This document shows positions 17,122 to 27,188 of a stretch of 64,000 nt of DNA, piece after piece. A program made the translations under genes and the position numbers. A model generated the notes under the pieces. The model was not told the DNA's origin, ran no database searches, and saw only the letters and a list, made by a program, of their open reading frames with translations. The stretch's first letter is position 1. The number at the start of each line of letters is the position of its first letter. Source of the stretch: Chitinophaga pinensis (GTDB lineage Bacteria; Pseudomonadota; Gammaproteobacteria; Burkholderiales; SG8-41); assembly GCA_943329075.2 (NCBI GenBank), contig CALQCM020000010.1:1-64000 (forward strand). Direction: 5' to 3'.

Positions 17122-17628
17122 TCAGGGCAGCAGGCGGCGCGCGCCGTTGAAACGTTTTTTCCAGTAGCCGTCGTGCAATTCGGACACCTCGACTTCACGG
17201 CCGCGGCGCGGTGCATGCACGAAGCGGTCTTCGCCGATATAGATGCCGACGTGCGAAAAAGGGCGGCGCAGGGTGTTGAAGAACACGAGGTCGCCGGGTT
17301 TGAGTTCGCTTTTGTCGACCGCGGCCCCGACCTTGCTCATCGAGCGTGAATCGCGCGGCAAGACCATGCCGGTGACCTCGTTGAAGACGTGGCTGACAAG
17401 GCCGCTGCAATCAAGACCTGCCGCCGGGTCACTGCCGCCCAATTTGTATTGCACACCGATCAGGGACAGCGCGTGGATGACCAGTTCGCCGGCGCGGTCG
17501 AAATAGCTTTTCGACGCCGCCGAGGCGAGCGCGGTATCGGCGGCTGCCGGTTGCGCGTTGTCGGCGGCCATGGCGGTAGCGCTCACTATGGCAAAAACCA
17601 GCGCCCAGATTGTCCGGTGGAGTCTCAT
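17122..17628 (-). CDS. NlpC/P60 family peptidoglycan endopeptidase
   Basis: A C40 cysteine peptidase that cuts peptide stems of murein. The start at 17628 (MRLHRTIWALVFAIVSATAMAAD) provides a clear signal peptide; the frame extends to 17670. The catalytic Cys is in LDCSGLVSHVF near residue 71, the His in FSHVGIYIG near 125, and the third polar residue in VHAPRRG follows. Length of 168 residues is normal for a Spr/NlpC-like enzyme. It faces the patatin gene end to end. Confidence 0.93.
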   Translation of the reverse strand: MRLHRTIWALVFAIVSATAMAADNAQPAAADTALASAASKSYFDRAGELVIHALSLIGVQYKLGGSDPAAGLDCSGLVSHVFNEVTGMVLPRDSRSMSKVGAAVDKSELKPGDLVFFNTLRRPFSHVGIYIGEDRFVHAPRRGREVEVSELHDGYWKKRFNGARRLLP

Positions 17629-17773
17629 CGGCGCGAATACTAACAGCATGTAAAGAAAGGGGGAATCCAATTTTACGGGCGCCGCAGTGAGGCACTTTTG
17701 AGCGCCGCCGGCGATTCGCAGAAAAATGCGTCGGGAGGGGTAAACCGGGCGCCGGAAGTGACGTTAATGACCT

Positions 17774-18643
17774 ATGTTTGGAAAAAATAGAGCCTTTTTG
17801 CGTGCTGCCGCGGCATTTTTGCTGCTGCTGGTAAATTTCACCGTTTTTGCCCAAAGCGGTACGGTGGAGGTGATTACCCTCAAATATCGCACCGCCGAGC
17901 AGGTCATGCCCCTGCTGCGGCCCATGCTCGACAAGACCGGCAGCATGACCGGCATGCAAAACCAGTTGATCGTGCGGACCTCGCCGGCCAACCTCAACGA
18001 ACTGAAAAAAATTCTGGCGACGGTCGATGCGATGCCGCGCCGCCTGCTGATCACGGTGCGGCAGGATGCGGCGCGCGACCGCGACCGCGAAGAAGCGCAG
18101 GTCACGGGGCGTATCGTCACCGGTAGCGGTTCTGTCGCGGTGGGCGATGCAGGGCGCGACGGCGGATTGCGCGCGCGCATCGACAACACGCGTTCGCTCA
18201 GTGACGACCGTAATACGCAAACCATCCAGGTGCTCGAAGGCAACAGCGCGTTTATCAATACCGGCCAATCAGTGCCGGTGCCGCAGCAACAGGTGACGCG
18301 CACCATCGTCAACGGCAAGAACGTCGATCGCGTCAGCAGCGGTGTCGAATACCGGAGTGCGCAGACCGGTTTTAATGTGTTGCCGCGTCTCAATGGCGAT
18401 CAGGTGTTGCTGGAAATCAATCCGCAGCGCGATACCTTTGCCGCGCCTGAACAGAACCTGCCGCCGGGCAGCGTCAATACGCAGCGTGCCTCAACCACCG
18501 TGGCAGGGCGGCTCGGCGAATGGATAGAGATCGGTGGGGTTGCGCAGGGCGGCGTCAATCAGCAGACGATGATCATGGGCAGTACCCGTGAAACCTCGGC
18601 GGACAACCGCAGGATACTCGTCAAGGTCGAAGAGATCCGCTAG
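17774..18643 (+). CDS. Short secretin-like periplasmic/outer-membrane protein
   Basis: 289 residues: a signal peptide (residues 1-26), then a secretin N-domain (VEVITLKYRTAEQVMPLLRPML ... LIVRTSPANLNELKKILATVD), then a piece like the start of the secretin beta domain (VLEGNSAFINTGQSVP ... SGVEYRSAQTGFNVLPRL). GspD and PilQ secretins are 600-750 residues, so the pore-forming part is largely missing. No type II secretion or pilus gene is adjacent. It could be a NolW-like accessory secretin or a stand-alone beta-domain protein. Confidence 0.75.
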   Translation: MFGKNRAFLRAAAAFLLLLVNFTVFAQSGTVEVITLKYRTAEQVMPLLRPMLDKTGSMTGMQNQLIVRTSPANLNELKKILATVDAMPRRLLITVRQDAARDRDREEAQVTGRIVTGSGSVAVGDAGRDGGLRARIDNTRSLSDDRNTQTIQVLEGNSAFINTGQSVPVPQQQVTRTIVNGKNVDRVSSGVEYRSAQTGFNVLPRLNGDQVLLEINPQRDTFAAPEQNLPPGSVNTQRASTTVAGRLGEWIEIGGVAQGGVNQQTMIMGSTRETSADNRRILVKVEEIR

Positions 18644-19098
18644 ACCGCCAGAATTTTCAGTTCGGCGCGCACCTCACCGCCGGAAATTTCCAGCAGGCCG
18701 AGCGCAACCGGCAGGGTAAAGCGGCGCGGCCCTGCACTGCCGGGGTTTAGGTAGATTACCCCGTCGCGCGTTTCGATCAACGGCCGGTGCGAGTGGCCGG
18801 AGATGACGACGCGAAATCCCGCCATGGCGGGGTCGAGGTCGAGTTGCGACAGATCATGCAGCATGTAGAGGGCGACGCCGCCAAACTCAAGTGCGGCTGA
18901 TTGCGGAAGCCGCGCCGCCCAGTCGCCGTGATCGTTGTTGCCGCACACCGCATCGAGTTGCGCGAGTTCACCCAGCCCGCGCAGCACCGTGGTGCCGCAG
19001 ATATCGCCGGCATGGAGTATGTGATCGACGCCGCGCAGCGCCTCCAGCGCCTGCGGGCGCAGCAGATCGTGCGTGTCGGAGATCACACCGATTTTCAT
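18640..19098 (-). CDS. YfcE/MJ0936-type metallophosphoesterase
   Basis: A 152-residue metal-dependent phosphodiesterase. The start at 19098 (MKIGVISDTHD) is the family N-terminus; upstream residues of the frame are not conserved. Metal ligands are visible: SDTHD (residues 7-11), HAGDICG, CGNNDHGDW, the SGHSHRP near residue 105, and a preceding MLHDL. Activity on small phosphodiesters is known in the family; the physiological substrate is not. It overlaps the convergent secretin-like gene by four bases. Confidence 0.93.
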   Translation of the reverse strand: MKIGVISDTHDLLRPQALEALRGVDHILHAGDICGTTVLRGLGELAQLDAVCGNNDHGDWAARLPQSAALEFGGVALYMLHDLSQLDLDPAMAGFRVVISGHSHRPLIETRDGVIYLNPGSAGPRRFTLPVALGLLEISGGEVRAELKILAV

Positions 19099-19243
19099 GT
19101 TAGCAAACGCTTTTTCTTGGTGACTGTGAGCGGGCGGCAGCGGGCCGATTAAACACGGAATCGCACGCAGTGTCACCGCCGGTGGCGGGGGCAAGCGGAT
19201 GGTCGACTGCATGCACTATACTCAACGGCTTTGGCGCTTGGTC

Positions 19244-21202
19244 ATGCAGGATATCGAGGCAATATTTTCAGACGGCGGTGCGCTGGCACAGACAGTGCAG
19301 GGTTTTCGCGTACGCGAAGGCCAGATCGAAATGGCCAACGCTGTCGCCACCGCGATCCGCGAAAACGCCGTACTGGTGGCCGAAGCCGGCACCGGCACCG
19401 GCAAGACCTTCGCTTATCTGATTCCTGCCCTGCTCTCCGGCGGCAAGGTCATCATCTCGACCGGTACCAAGAACCTGCAGGACCAGTTGTTCGACCGCGA
19501 CATCCAGGTGGTGCGCCAGGCGCTGAAAGTGCCGGTGACCGTGGCGCTGCTCAAGGGACGCGCCAATTACATCTGCCACTATCATCTTGAACGGGCGCGT
19601 TACGAGGGCCGTTTTCCCAGCGCAGATGACGCCCGCTATCTGCCCATCATCGTCAATTTCGCGCGCAATTCCAGCGGCGGTGACAAAAGCGATGTGCCGG
19701 ACGTGCCGGAGAACGCGACGATCTGGCCGCATGTGACCTCGACGCGGGAAAACTGCCTCGGTTCGGATTGCGAGCACTACGCGAAATGTTTCGTCATGGA
19801 GGCGCGCAAGCAGGCGCTCGCCGCCGACGTGGTGGTGGTCAACCATCATTTGTTTTTCGCCGATGTGGTGTTGCGCGATGAAGGGGTGTCCGAACTGCTG
19901 CCGGCGTCGAACACCATCATCTTTGACGAGGCCCATCAACTGCCGGAAACCGCGGGCCTCTTTTTTGGCCACACGGTCTCGACGGCGCAGATGGTCGAAC
20001 TGGCGCGCGACACCCGCGTCGAGGCGGCGGTGTCGGCGCGTGACATGCCCTCGCTGCCGGCCGCGGCGCATGCGCTGGAGAAGGTGGCACGCGACCTGCG
20101 TCTGGTGTTTCGCGAAGACAACGGACGTTTCCCGTTTCAGGCGCTGGGCAGGATGCGCGACTTTGAGCCGGCGCTGGCAGCGGTGGATGGAAAATTGCTG
20201 GAACTCGCCACCATCCTCGAAACGCAGGCGGCACGGTCCGAAGGGCTGGAGAAATGCTGGCAGCGCACGCGTGTGCTGCTCGATGAGTTGCGCGACTGGC
20301 GCGACAACGACGATGCCTCGCGCGTGCGCTGGGCGGAACTGTTTCATGCCACGCTGCATCTGAATGCGACGCCGCTGTCGGTGGCGGAGATTTTTCAGGC
20401 ACAGATTACCGAGCGTGCGCGTGCCTGGATCTTCACCTCGGCCACACTGTCGGTGGGGGGCGATTTCGGCCATTACGCGCGGCAGATGGGCCTCGTTGAG
20501 GCGCAGACCCGCAGCTGGGAAAGTCCGTTCGACTACGCCGCCAACTCGCTGCTCTACGTGCCGCGCGATATGCCGGAACCCAACACGCCAACCTATACCG
20601 AGGCGGTGGTGAAGGCGGCGCTGCCGGCAATCGAGGCCAGCGGCGGCCGCACCTTCATGCTGTTCACCAGTCTGCGTGCGATGCGCGAAGGTTATGATCG
20701 GTTGAAGGAGGCATTTACGCAGCGCGGCCTCGAATTTCCGCTGATGATGCAGGGCGAGGGTTCGCGCACGGAACTGCTCGAGCGTTTTCGCCGTCTGGGC
20801 AACGCGGTGCTGGTCGGCAGCCAGTCGTTCTGGGAGGGCGTCGATGTCCGCGGCGAGGCGCTGTCGCTGGTCGTCATCGACAAGCTGCCGTTCGCCGCAC
20901 CCGACGATCCGCTGCTCGCAGCGCGCATCGAAAAGATCAATCAGGACGGCGGCAATGCGTTTGTCGAATACCAGTTGCCGCAGGCGGTGATCACGCTGAA
21001 GCAGGGCGCCGGGCGTTTGATCCGCGACGAAACCGACCGCGGTGTCCTGATGATTTGCGACCCGCGTTTGTTCAGCAAGGGCTACGGCAAACGGATTTTG
21101 CGCAGCCTGCCGGCGATGAAGGGCACGCGAAAAATTGACGACGTGCTGGAGTTTTTCGAGCGCGGCCTGCCGGGGGCTGTGCCGGCTGCGGCTGAATCCT
21201 AG
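19244..21202 (+). CDS. DinG/YoaA-type ATP-dependent DNA helicase
   Basis: A superfamily 2 XPD-like helicase that unwinds DNA 5' to 3' and helps resolve D-loops and R-loops. Walker A AEAGTGTGKT is near residue 50, DEAH near residue 228, and the Fe-S cluster cysteines are in NYICHYH, ENCLGSDCEHYAKCF. The C-terminal motif VI region QGAGRLIRDETDRG is present. ATG 19244 is preferred over 19199 or 19211 because homologues start near the sequence QDIEAIFSDGG. Length of 652 matches YoaA/DinG. Confidence 0.94.
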   Translation: MQDIEAIFSDGGALAQTVQGFRVREGQIEMANAVATAIRENAVLVAEAGTGTGKTFAYLIPALLSGGKVIISTGTKNLQDQLFDRDIQVVRQALKVPVTVALLKGRANYICHYHLERARYEGRFPSADDARYLPIIVNFARNSSGGDKSDVPDVPENATIWPHVTSTRENCLGSDCEHYAKCFVMEARKQALAADVVVVNHHLFFADVVLRDEGVSELLPASNTIIFDEAHQLPETAGLFFGHTVSTAQMVELARDTRVEAAVSARDMPSLPAAAHALEKVARDLRLVFREDNGRFPFQALGRMRDFEPALAAVDGKLLELATILETQAARSEGLEKCWQRTRVLLDELRDWRDNDDASRVRWAELFHATLHLNATPLSVAEIFQAQITERARAWIFTSATLSVGGDFGHYARQMGLVEAQTRSWESPFDYAANSLLYVPRDMPEPNTPTYTEAVVKAALPAIEASGGRTFMLFTSLRAMREGYDRLKEAFTQRGLEFPLMMQGEGSRTELLERFRRLGNAVLVGSQSFWEGVDVRGEALSLVVIDKLPFAAPDDPLLAARIEKINQDGGNAFVEYQLPQAVITLKQGAGRLIRDETDRGVLMICDPRLFSKGYGKRILRSLPAMKGTRKIDDVLEFFERGLPGAVPAAAES

Positions 21203-21606
21203 CGGCTGGCGAATGTTGCCAGCAACTGCGCGCCATAGCGTTGCCACAGCCAGGCGAAGAACAGCATCCACAACAGCATGATGACAACGGCGGCGATGAT
21301 GCTGCGCGGCGTGGGGCGGTGGGCCGCGATCCATTCGGCGGCCTGCGCGCGGGCGTCGGCCAGCACCGGTGGCGGCACCAGGCGCAGGATGAGGTAGATA
21401 CACGCCGGCAGCAGGATGAGTTCGTCGAGGTAGCCGAGCACCGGAATGAAGTCCGGAATGAGGTCGATCGGGCTGAGGAAATAGCCGACCACCAGCAGCG
21501 CAAAAAATTTCAGCAGCAGCGGCATGCGCGGATGGCGGCAGCAGAACCACAGCGTCATGCCGTCGTTTTTCAGTGCGCGTGCCCAGGCTTTAAGCTGTTG
21601 CCACAT
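21199..21606 (-). CDS. DUF1232 (YkvA-like) membrane protein
   Basis: A 135-residue membrane protein with the DUF1232 core FALLVVGYFLSPIDLIPDFIPVLGYLDE near residue 35, and two more hydrophobic stretches near the C-terminus. Function is unknown. It follows rimO by two bases in the same direction and its stop overlaps the helicase stop by four bases. Confidence 0.9.
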   Translation of the reverse strand: MWQQLKAWARALKNDGMTLWFCCRHPRMPLLLKFFALLVVGYFLSPIDLIPDFIPVLGYLDELILLPACIYLILRLVPPPVLADARAQAAEWIAAHRPTPRSIIAAVVIMLLWMLFFAWLWQRYGAQLLATFASR

Positions 21607-21608
21607 GG

Positions 21609-22976
21609 CTAGACCTTGGCGGCGACGGTGCCTTGCAGGTCGTGTGCGTCGGCGCCGGTGATGCGGACGACGGCGAATTCGCCCTGTTGCAACGAGGGAT
21701 GCGGCGCGATGTGCACAACGCCGTCGATTTCCGGCGCGTCGGCAGCGCTGCGCGCAATCGCGCCTTCGGCATCGACGCCGTCGACCAGCACGGTCATTGT
21801 TTTGCCGATTTTATTTTGCAGCCGTTTGGCGCTGATTTTTTCCTGCGTCGCCATGAAGCGCGCCTTGCGTTCTTCCTTGAGTTCTGCGGGCACCGGGCCG
21901 GGCAGCGCATTGGCGGTGGCACCCTCAACCGGCGAATAGGTAAAGCAGCCGACGCGGTCGAGTTGCGCTTCCTCCAGAAATTCGAGCAGTTGTTCGAATT
22001 CGGCCGCGGTTTCGCCGGGGAAGCCGGCGATAAAGGTGCTGCGGATGGTCAACTCGGGACAGACGCTGCGCCATTGTTTGATGCGCGCCAGATTGTTTTC
22101 GGCATTGGCGGGGCGCTTCATCGCTTTCAGAATGCGCGGGCTCGCATGCTGGAACGGCACATCGAGGTAGGGCAGCACCTTGCCGGCGGCCATCAGTTCG
22201 ATGACGTCATCGACGTGCGGATACGGATAAACGTAATGCAGGCGCACCCACGCACCGAGTCCGCCGAGCGCGGCGGCGAGGTCGTACATGCGGGTTTTCA
22301 AAGGACGCCCGCCCCAGAAGCCGGTGCGGTATTTGATGTCGACGCCATAGGCGCTGGTGTCTTGCGATATCACGAGCAGTTCCCTGACGCCCGATTTGAC
22401 CAGGTTCTCGGCCTCCTGCATGACGTCGCCCACCGGCCGGCTGACCAGATCGCCGCGCATCGCAGGGATGATGCAGAAAGTGCAGCGATGGTTGCAGCCT
22501 TCGGCGATTTTCAGATAGGCATAGTGTTTGGGTGTCAGGCGTATGCCCTGCGGCGGCACGAGATCGGAATAGGGGTCGTGCGGGCGCGGCAGATGTTTGT
22601 GCACCGCGCGCATGACTTCGTCGGTGGCATGCGGGCCGGTAACGGCGAGCACGCGCGGATGCGCGTCCTTGACGACGCTGCCCTTGGCGCCGAGACAGCC
22701 GGTGACGATGACTTTGCCGTTCTCGGCGAGCGCCTCGCCGATGGCGTCGAGCGATTCTTCGACCGCCGCATCGATGAAGCCGCAGGTGTTGACGATCACC
22801 AGGTCGGCGTCTGCGTAGCTGGGCGCGACGATATAACCCTCGGCGCGCAGTTCGGTGAGTATGCGTTCGGAATCGACCAGCGCCTTCGGGCAGCCGAGCG
22901 AAACGAAACCGACTTTGGGCACCGCAGTGCGCCGCGACGGGCGCGCGGGTTTAACCGCCTTTGCCGCCTTCTTCAT
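21609..22976 (-). CDS. rimO: Ribosomal protein S12 methylthiotransferase RimO
   Basis: Radical-SAM enzyme that adds a methylthio group to Asp88/89 of ribosomal protein S12. The N-terminal MTTase domain has [25 protein letters not shown] and TGCLG with the three auxiliary-cluster cysteines. The radical-SAM motif [11 protein letters not shown] is near residue 160, and a TRAM domain ends the protein. The start at 22976 lies 26 bases inside phaR; a later start near the VPKVGFVS segment is possible, since the first 18 residues ([15 protein letters not shown]) are only basic. Confidence 0.95.
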   Translation of the reverse strand: MKKAAKAVKPARPSRRTAVPKVGFVSLGCPKALVDSERILTELRAEGYIVAPSYADADLVIVNTCGFIDAAVEESLDAIGEALAENGKVIVTGCLGAKGSVVKDAHPRVLAVTGPHATDEVMRAVHKHLPRPHDPYSDLVPPQGIRLTPKHYAYLKIAEGCNHRCTFCIIPAMRGDLVSRPVGDVMQEAENLVKSGVRELLVISQDTSAYGVDIKYRTGFWGGRPLKTRMYDLAAALGGLGAWVRLHYVYPYPHVDDVIELMAAGKVLPYLDVPFQHASPRILKAMKRPANAENNLARIKQWRSVCPELTIRSTFIAGFPGETAAEFEQLLEFLEEAQLDRVGCFTYSPVEGATANALPGPVPAELKEERKARFMATQEKISAKRLQNKIGKTMTVLVDGVDAEGAIARSAADAPEIDGVVHIAPHPSLQQGEFAVVRITGADAHDLQGTVAAKV

Positions 22977-23589
22977 CCTTGGGGGCGTCCGCGGTGGGCT
23001 GGGCAGCGGTTGGCGCGCCCGGCGTTGCGAACGGATTGCCGGCCGCAGAAAAATTGGTGAAGGGGAAATTGCCGAACAGGTTGCGCGTCTGGTTTTGCAT
23101 CTGCCGCTGCATTTCGACAAATGCATTGGCGCTTTGTTCGAGATAGTTGCCCATCAGGCCCTGCATGGTCGGCCCCTGCATTTTGAGGAAGTCGGCCCAC
23201 GCAGTGGCATTGGGCGCGGTCGGCGCGCTGCTGCCGCAGATGGCCTGCGATTGTTCCTGCAGGCGCTTCTGGATATCGATGAAGGTCTGGATGTTCTTGT
23301 CCAGATAATTGCCCATCATGCCCTGCATGGTATTGCCGTAGAAGCGGATGACGTTGGTCAGCATGTCGCATGAGAACATCGGCGCACCCTGTGCGCTTTC
23401 CTCTTCAAGAATGATCTGCAGCAAAATGCTGCGCGTGAGGTCTTCGTGGGATTTCGCGTCCTCGACCTTGAACACAATGTTTTCCAGCACCAGCTTTTTG
23501 ACGTCGGCCAGCGTGATATAGCTGCTGGTCGCCGTGTCATAGAGCCGGCGGTTCGGATACTTCTTGATGACTCTTACATCCTCACTCAT
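22951..23589 (-). CDS. phaR: Polyhydroxyalkanoate synthesis repressor PhaR
   Basis: Binds PHA granules and DNA and represses phasin and its own gene until polymer is present. The N-terminal PHB accumulation domain begins [20 protein letters not shown] and is followed by two copies of the regulator repeat ([22 protein letters not shown] and [18 protein letters not shown]). Length is 212. It is downstream of phaB in the phaC-phaB-phaR order known from Ralstonia-type operons. Confidence 0.96.
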   Translation of the reverse strand: MSEDVRVIKKYPNRRLYDTATSSYITLADVKKLVLENIVFKVEDAKSHEDLTRSILLQIILEEESAQGAPMFSCDMLTNVIRFYGNTMQGMMGNYLDKNIQTFIDIQKRLQEQSQAICGSSAPTAPNATAWADFLKMQGPTMQGLMGNYLEQSANAFVEMQRQMQNQTRNLFGNFPFTNFSAAGNPFATPGAPTAAQPTADAPKDEEGGKGG

Positions 23590-23741
23590 AACGGCCCCTG
23601 GCGTTCGTTGCAGTGGAGTGCGTGATCATCCGGCTGGTCGCATTGTTTCGGTGCGTCTGACCGTCCAAACTGGTGCTGATTATGCTGCAATGCGGTAACC
23701 CGTGGCAACTGTCTCGTCGTCACGGGATTTCCGGATTGGCC

Positions 23742-24485
23742 TTACTGCATGTGCTGCCCGCCGTTAATGGCAATATTGGCGCCGGTGACAAAAGCGGCCT
23801 CTTCGGAGCAAAGGTAGGCGACGAGACCGGCGACCTCTTCGGGCTTGCCCAGTCGCCCGACCGGAATTTGCGGGATGATTTTCGAATCCAGCACTTCCTT
23901 CGGTATCGCCATCACCATCTTGGTGCCGATGTAGCCGGGCGAGATGGTGTTGATGGTGACGCCCTTGCGCGCGACTTCCAGTGCCAGCGCCTTGGTGAAG
24001 CCGTGCATGCCGGCCTTGGCCGCCGAATAATTGGTCTGGCCGAAAGCGCCTTTTTGGCCGTTCACCGACGAGACGTTGATGACGCGGCCCCAGCCACGGT
24101 CCACCATGTCGTCAAGCACCGCCTTGGTCATGTTGAAGACGCTGTCGAGATTGGTGCGCATCACCGCGTCCCAGTCGGTCTTGCCCATTTTCTTGAACGT
24201 GGTGTCGCGCGTGATGCCGGCATTGTTGACCAGCACATCGATCGGGCCGACCTCAGCCTCGATCTGTTTGACCGCTTTGTCGCAGGAATCGAAATCGGCG
24301 ACATCGACCTGCACCGCATGAAAATTGTGGCCGAGCTTTTTCATGTCGGCCAGCCATGCCGCGGACTTGGTGTTGCCCGGCGAATAGGTAGCGATGACCT
24401 GGAAGTTCATACCGTACAATTTGATGCAGATGGCTTCGCCCAGTCCACCCATCCCACCCGTAACTACTGCGATGCGTTGAGTCAT
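23742..24485 (-). CDS. phaB: Acetoacetyl-CoA reductase
   Basis: NADPH-dependent short-chain dehydrogenase that makes (R)-3-hydroxybutyryl-CoA for PHA synthesis. The cofactor loop TGGMGGLGEAIC is at residues 9-20, NNAGITRD near 88, and the active-site Ser and Tyr/Lys in VNVSSVNGQKG and QTNYSAAKAGMHGF. At 247 residues it matches PhaB. It follows phaC by about 130 bases. Confidence 0.96.
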   Translation of the reverse strand: MTQRIAVVTGGMGGLGEAICIKLYGMNFQVIATYSPGNTKSAAWLADMKKLGHNFHAVQVDVADFDSCDKAVKQIEAEVGPIDVLVNNAGITRDTTFKKMGKTDWDAVMRTNLDSVFNMTKAVLDDMVDRGWGRVINVSSVNGQKGAFGQTNYSAAKAGMHGFTKALALEVARKGVTINTISPGYIGTKMVMAIPKEVLDSKIIPQIPVGRLGKPEEVAGLVAYLCSEEAAFVTGANIAINGGQHMQ

Positions 24486-24619
24486 TTGTTATCTCCTCTA
24501 TCATTATTATCTGCCTTGCACAGCGCAATTTGCACAAGAGCTTGTCTGGTGATCCACGTTTTCCACCACCCGAATAAACCCGGCTTCAGACTAACGTTGC
24601 GACCATTCTACCGCTTTGA

Positions 24620-26344
24620 TCAATCGTCGCGCTGCCGTACATAACGGCCGGGGGCGGCCTCCAGCGGTGGATGGGTGGCGCTGCCGGTTGCCTGTGGCGC
24701 GGTAATGCGGGCGCCGGCGCGTGCCCCAAGCCAGTGCGTCCAATGCGTCCACCAACTGCCGGGGTGGCGTTCCGCCGCATCCAGCCAGACGTCGGCGTTG
24801 TCGGCTGCGGACCGGCCCGTCCAGTAATGGCGTTTGTTCTTCGAGGCGGGGTTGATCACGCCGGCAATATGCCCGCTGGCGGCGAGTACGAAGCTGTTTT
24901 TCCCGCCCAGCAGCCGGGTGTTCTGCCAGGCCGTGCGCCAGGGCACGATATGGTCTTCGCGCGACGCCATCACGTAGACGGGCAGATCGAGCCGCGACAG
25001 ATCGACCGGCACGCCGCACATCGACAGGCGGCCCGGCACGCACAGGTTGTTTTCCAGATAGGTGTTGCGCACGTAGTAGCTGTACATCGCGCCGGGCAGG
25101 TTGGTGCTGTCGCTGTTCCAGTACAACAGATCGAAGGCTGCGGGTTTGCGGCCCTTGAGATAACTGTTGACGACGTAATTCCAGATCAGATCGTTGGCGC
25201 GCAGGCTGGCGAAGGTCATCGCCAGTTCCCGTCCCTGCATGACGCCGCCGCCGCCGGCGTATTGTGCTTCGCGCTGCGCCACGTATTCTTCATCGACGAA
25301 TACCGATAGTTCGCCGGCATCGCTGAAGTCAAGCATGGTGGCGAGCAGGGTCGCGCTGGCCGCCGGACGTTCGCCCTTGGCATGCAGCACGGCCAGCGCC
25401 GCTGCCAGCAGCGTGCCGCCGACGCAAAAGCCCAGCGTGTTGATCTGTTCGGCGCCGCAGATTTCACGCGCCACCCTGATTGCGCTGATGACGCCCAGAT
25501 CGATATATTGGTCCCAGGTGATATGGCCGAGTTCGGGCGGCACGTTGCGCCACGACACCATGAACACGGTGTGGCCCGTTTCGACGGCGAAGCGCACAAA
25601 GGAATTGTCCGGCTGCAGGTCGAGGATGTAGTACTTGTTGATGCATGGCGGCACGATTACCAGCGGCAGCGCGAAAACCGTGTCGGTCTGCGGTCGGTAC
25701 TGGATCAACTGCATGAGTTCGTTCTCGAACACCACCTCGCCTGGCGTGACGGCGATGTTGCGGCCGATTTCGTAGGCCTCTTCGTCGCACATGGTGATGC
25801 GGTTCTTGCGGATGTCCTCGTTCAGCAGTGCCATGCCGCGGCGCAGGCTTTCGCCGTTCGATTCGCCGGCGAGCTTCAGTACCTCGGGGTTGGTGGCGGC
25901 AAAATTGGCCGGCGCTGCGGCATCGATGATCTGGCGCGTGAAAAAATCCAGGCGTTTTTTCGCCTGTCCGGCGAGCGGCAGTGCGGCCGCCATGTCCTGC
26001 AGCCAGCGCGCGTTGAGCAGGTAGGATTGCCGCAGGTAATCGAAGTAGGGCAGTTCATGCCACTCGGGCGCGCGAAAGCGGCGGTCCGGTTCTTCCGCGG
26101 CGGGCGTGGTCTCGCCCTGCGCAAGCCGTTGCCAGAGTTTCAGTTGTTCGCCGTAGTAGTGCTGCTGCATGGCTTCCCAGCGCGCGGGGTCTGCCTTGAT
26201 CGATACGGCCATCGCAGCGAGGATGGTCGCGCTTTCAGTGTTCGACTGGCCGGACCACTGCAACAGCAATGATTCGACAAACTGGCGGCCCGCCTGGTTC
26301 AGGCTGTCGAGTGTTTGGTGGAACTGGTCGTCGGGTGCTTGCAT
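24620..26344 (-). CDS. phaC: Class I polyhydroxyalkanoate synthase
   Basis: Polymerises (R)-3-hydroxyacyl-CoA to PHA at the granule surface. The lipase-like box GFCVGG holds the catalytic Cys near residue 307; the Asp (ASREDHIVPW) and His (ASGHIAGVINP, about residue 491) complete the triad. The N-terminal PhaC_N domain runs from about residue 80. Length of 574 and absence of a phaE neighbour fit class I. A ZIP transporter gene lies 21 bases upstream, so the pha genes may share a transcript with it. Confidence 0.96.
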   Translation of the reverse strand: MQAPDDQFHQTLDSLNQAGRQFVESLLLQWSGQSNTESATILAAMAVSIKADPARWEAMQQHYYGEQLKLWQRLAQGETTPAAEEPDRRFRAPEWHELPYFDYLRQSYLLNARWLQDMAAALPLAGQAKKRLDFFTRQIIDAAAPANFAATNPEVLKLAGESNGESLRRGMALLNEDIRKNRITMCDEEAYEIGRNIAVTPGEVVFENELMQLIQYRPQTDTVFALPLVIVPPCINKYYILDLQPDNSFVRFAVETGHTVFMVSWRNVPPELGHITWDQYIDLGVISAIRVAREICGAEQINTLGFCVGGTLLAAALAVLHAKGERPAASATLLATMLDFSDAGELSVFVDEEYVAQREAQYAGGGGVMQGRELAMTFASLRANDLIWNYVVNSYLKGRKPAAFDLLYWNSDSTNLPGAMYSYYVRNTYLENNLCVPGRLSMCGVPVDLSRLDLPVYVMASREDHIVPWRTAWQNTRLLGGKNSFVLAASGHIAGVINPASKNKRHYWTGRSAADNADVWLDAAERHPGSWWTHWTHWLGARAGARITAPQATGSATHPPLEAAPGRYVRQRDD

Positions 26345-26365
26345 GGGATCGTTCGCGCCAACGGT

Positions 26366-27133
26366 TCAGCGCAGCAACGCGCCGACGCCCCAGACGGTGG
26401 CGACGCCGGCGGCGATCAGCAGGATCTGTTGCGCACCGGCGGCGATTTCCGGACGGCGGTGCAAACCGGGAATCAGATCGGCGACGGCGACGTAAATCAT
26501 GCTCGCTGAAGCGAACGCCAGCAACTGGGGGATGATCTGGTTAACTTCCTGCAGCGAGTAATAGGCGATCACGCCGCCGGCCAGCATGGCGAGACTCGAC
26601 AGCGCATTCAGCGCCAGCGCGCGGGCGCGGCTGTAGCCGGAGTGGAGCAGCACCAGAAAATCACCGACCTCCTGCGGTATTTCATGCGCGATGATGGCGA
26701 TCGCAGTGACGATGCCGACCTCGATGTCCGCAATGAATGCCGCAGCGATGACCACGCCGTCGACAAAATTGTGCACGGTGTCGCCGATGATGACCATCAT
26801 GCCGCTGCGGCCGTGATCGTGCTGCGGCGGCTGTGCATCGTGCGCGTCGCATTTGGTCTCGTGGCAATGGCGCCACAACACCAGTTTTTCCAGCACGAAG
26901 AAAAACAGGATGCCGAAGAGGATGGTGGCGGCGATCGGCCGCGCATCGGCGGCGCTGCTGAAGGCGTGCGGCAGGATGTCGAGGAAGACCGCGGCGAGCA
27001 GCGCGCCGACGGCGAAACTGATCAGGACCGGAATTTGCGAGGCGCGTGCGTTCAACGCGAAGAGGGCGGCGATCGCCACGCTCAGCAGTCCGCCGATCGC
27101 GCTTGCGGCAATGATCCAAAGCAAAACCGACAT
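26366..27133 (-). CDS. ZIP family divalent metal transporter
   Basis: An inner-membrane transporter that brings in zinc or other divalent metals. Eight hydrophobic segments are visible, with the ZIP metal-site helices GDTVHNFVDGVVIAAAF and AIIAHEIPQEVGDFLVLLHSGYS, and a His-rich loop (HCHETKCDAHDAQPPQHDH) between helices 3 and 4. Length is 255. The metal preferred cannot be told. It lies between pgeF and phaC on the same strand. Confidence 0.92.
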   Translation of the reverse strand: MSVLLWIIAASAIGGLLSVAIAALFALNARASQIPVLISFAVGALLAAVFLDILPHAFSSAADARPIAATILFGILFFFVLEKLVLWRHCHETKCDAHDAQPPQHDHGRSGMMVIIGDTVHNFVDGVVIAAAFIADIEVGIVTAIAIIAHEIPQEVGDFLVLLHSGYSRARALALNALSSLAMLAGGVIAYYSLQEVNQIIPQLLAFASASMIYVAVADLIPGLHRRPEIAAGAQQILLIAAGVATVWGVGALLR

Positions 27134-27188
27134 GCGCGCATTCCCTGAAAAAGGAAGCGATTATAAAGGACGCCGGGGGCGCGGTCGC

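Noticed and set aside
19268-21550. Long 760-codon open frame antisense to the helicase gene
   Set aside because: It is a GC-rich shadow of the helicase and DUF1232 genes; composition rich in Arg, His and Gln, no motifs.
21633-23060. 475-codon open frame antisense to rimO
   Set aside because: Shadow of the well-supported rimO gene, with no recognisable domain.
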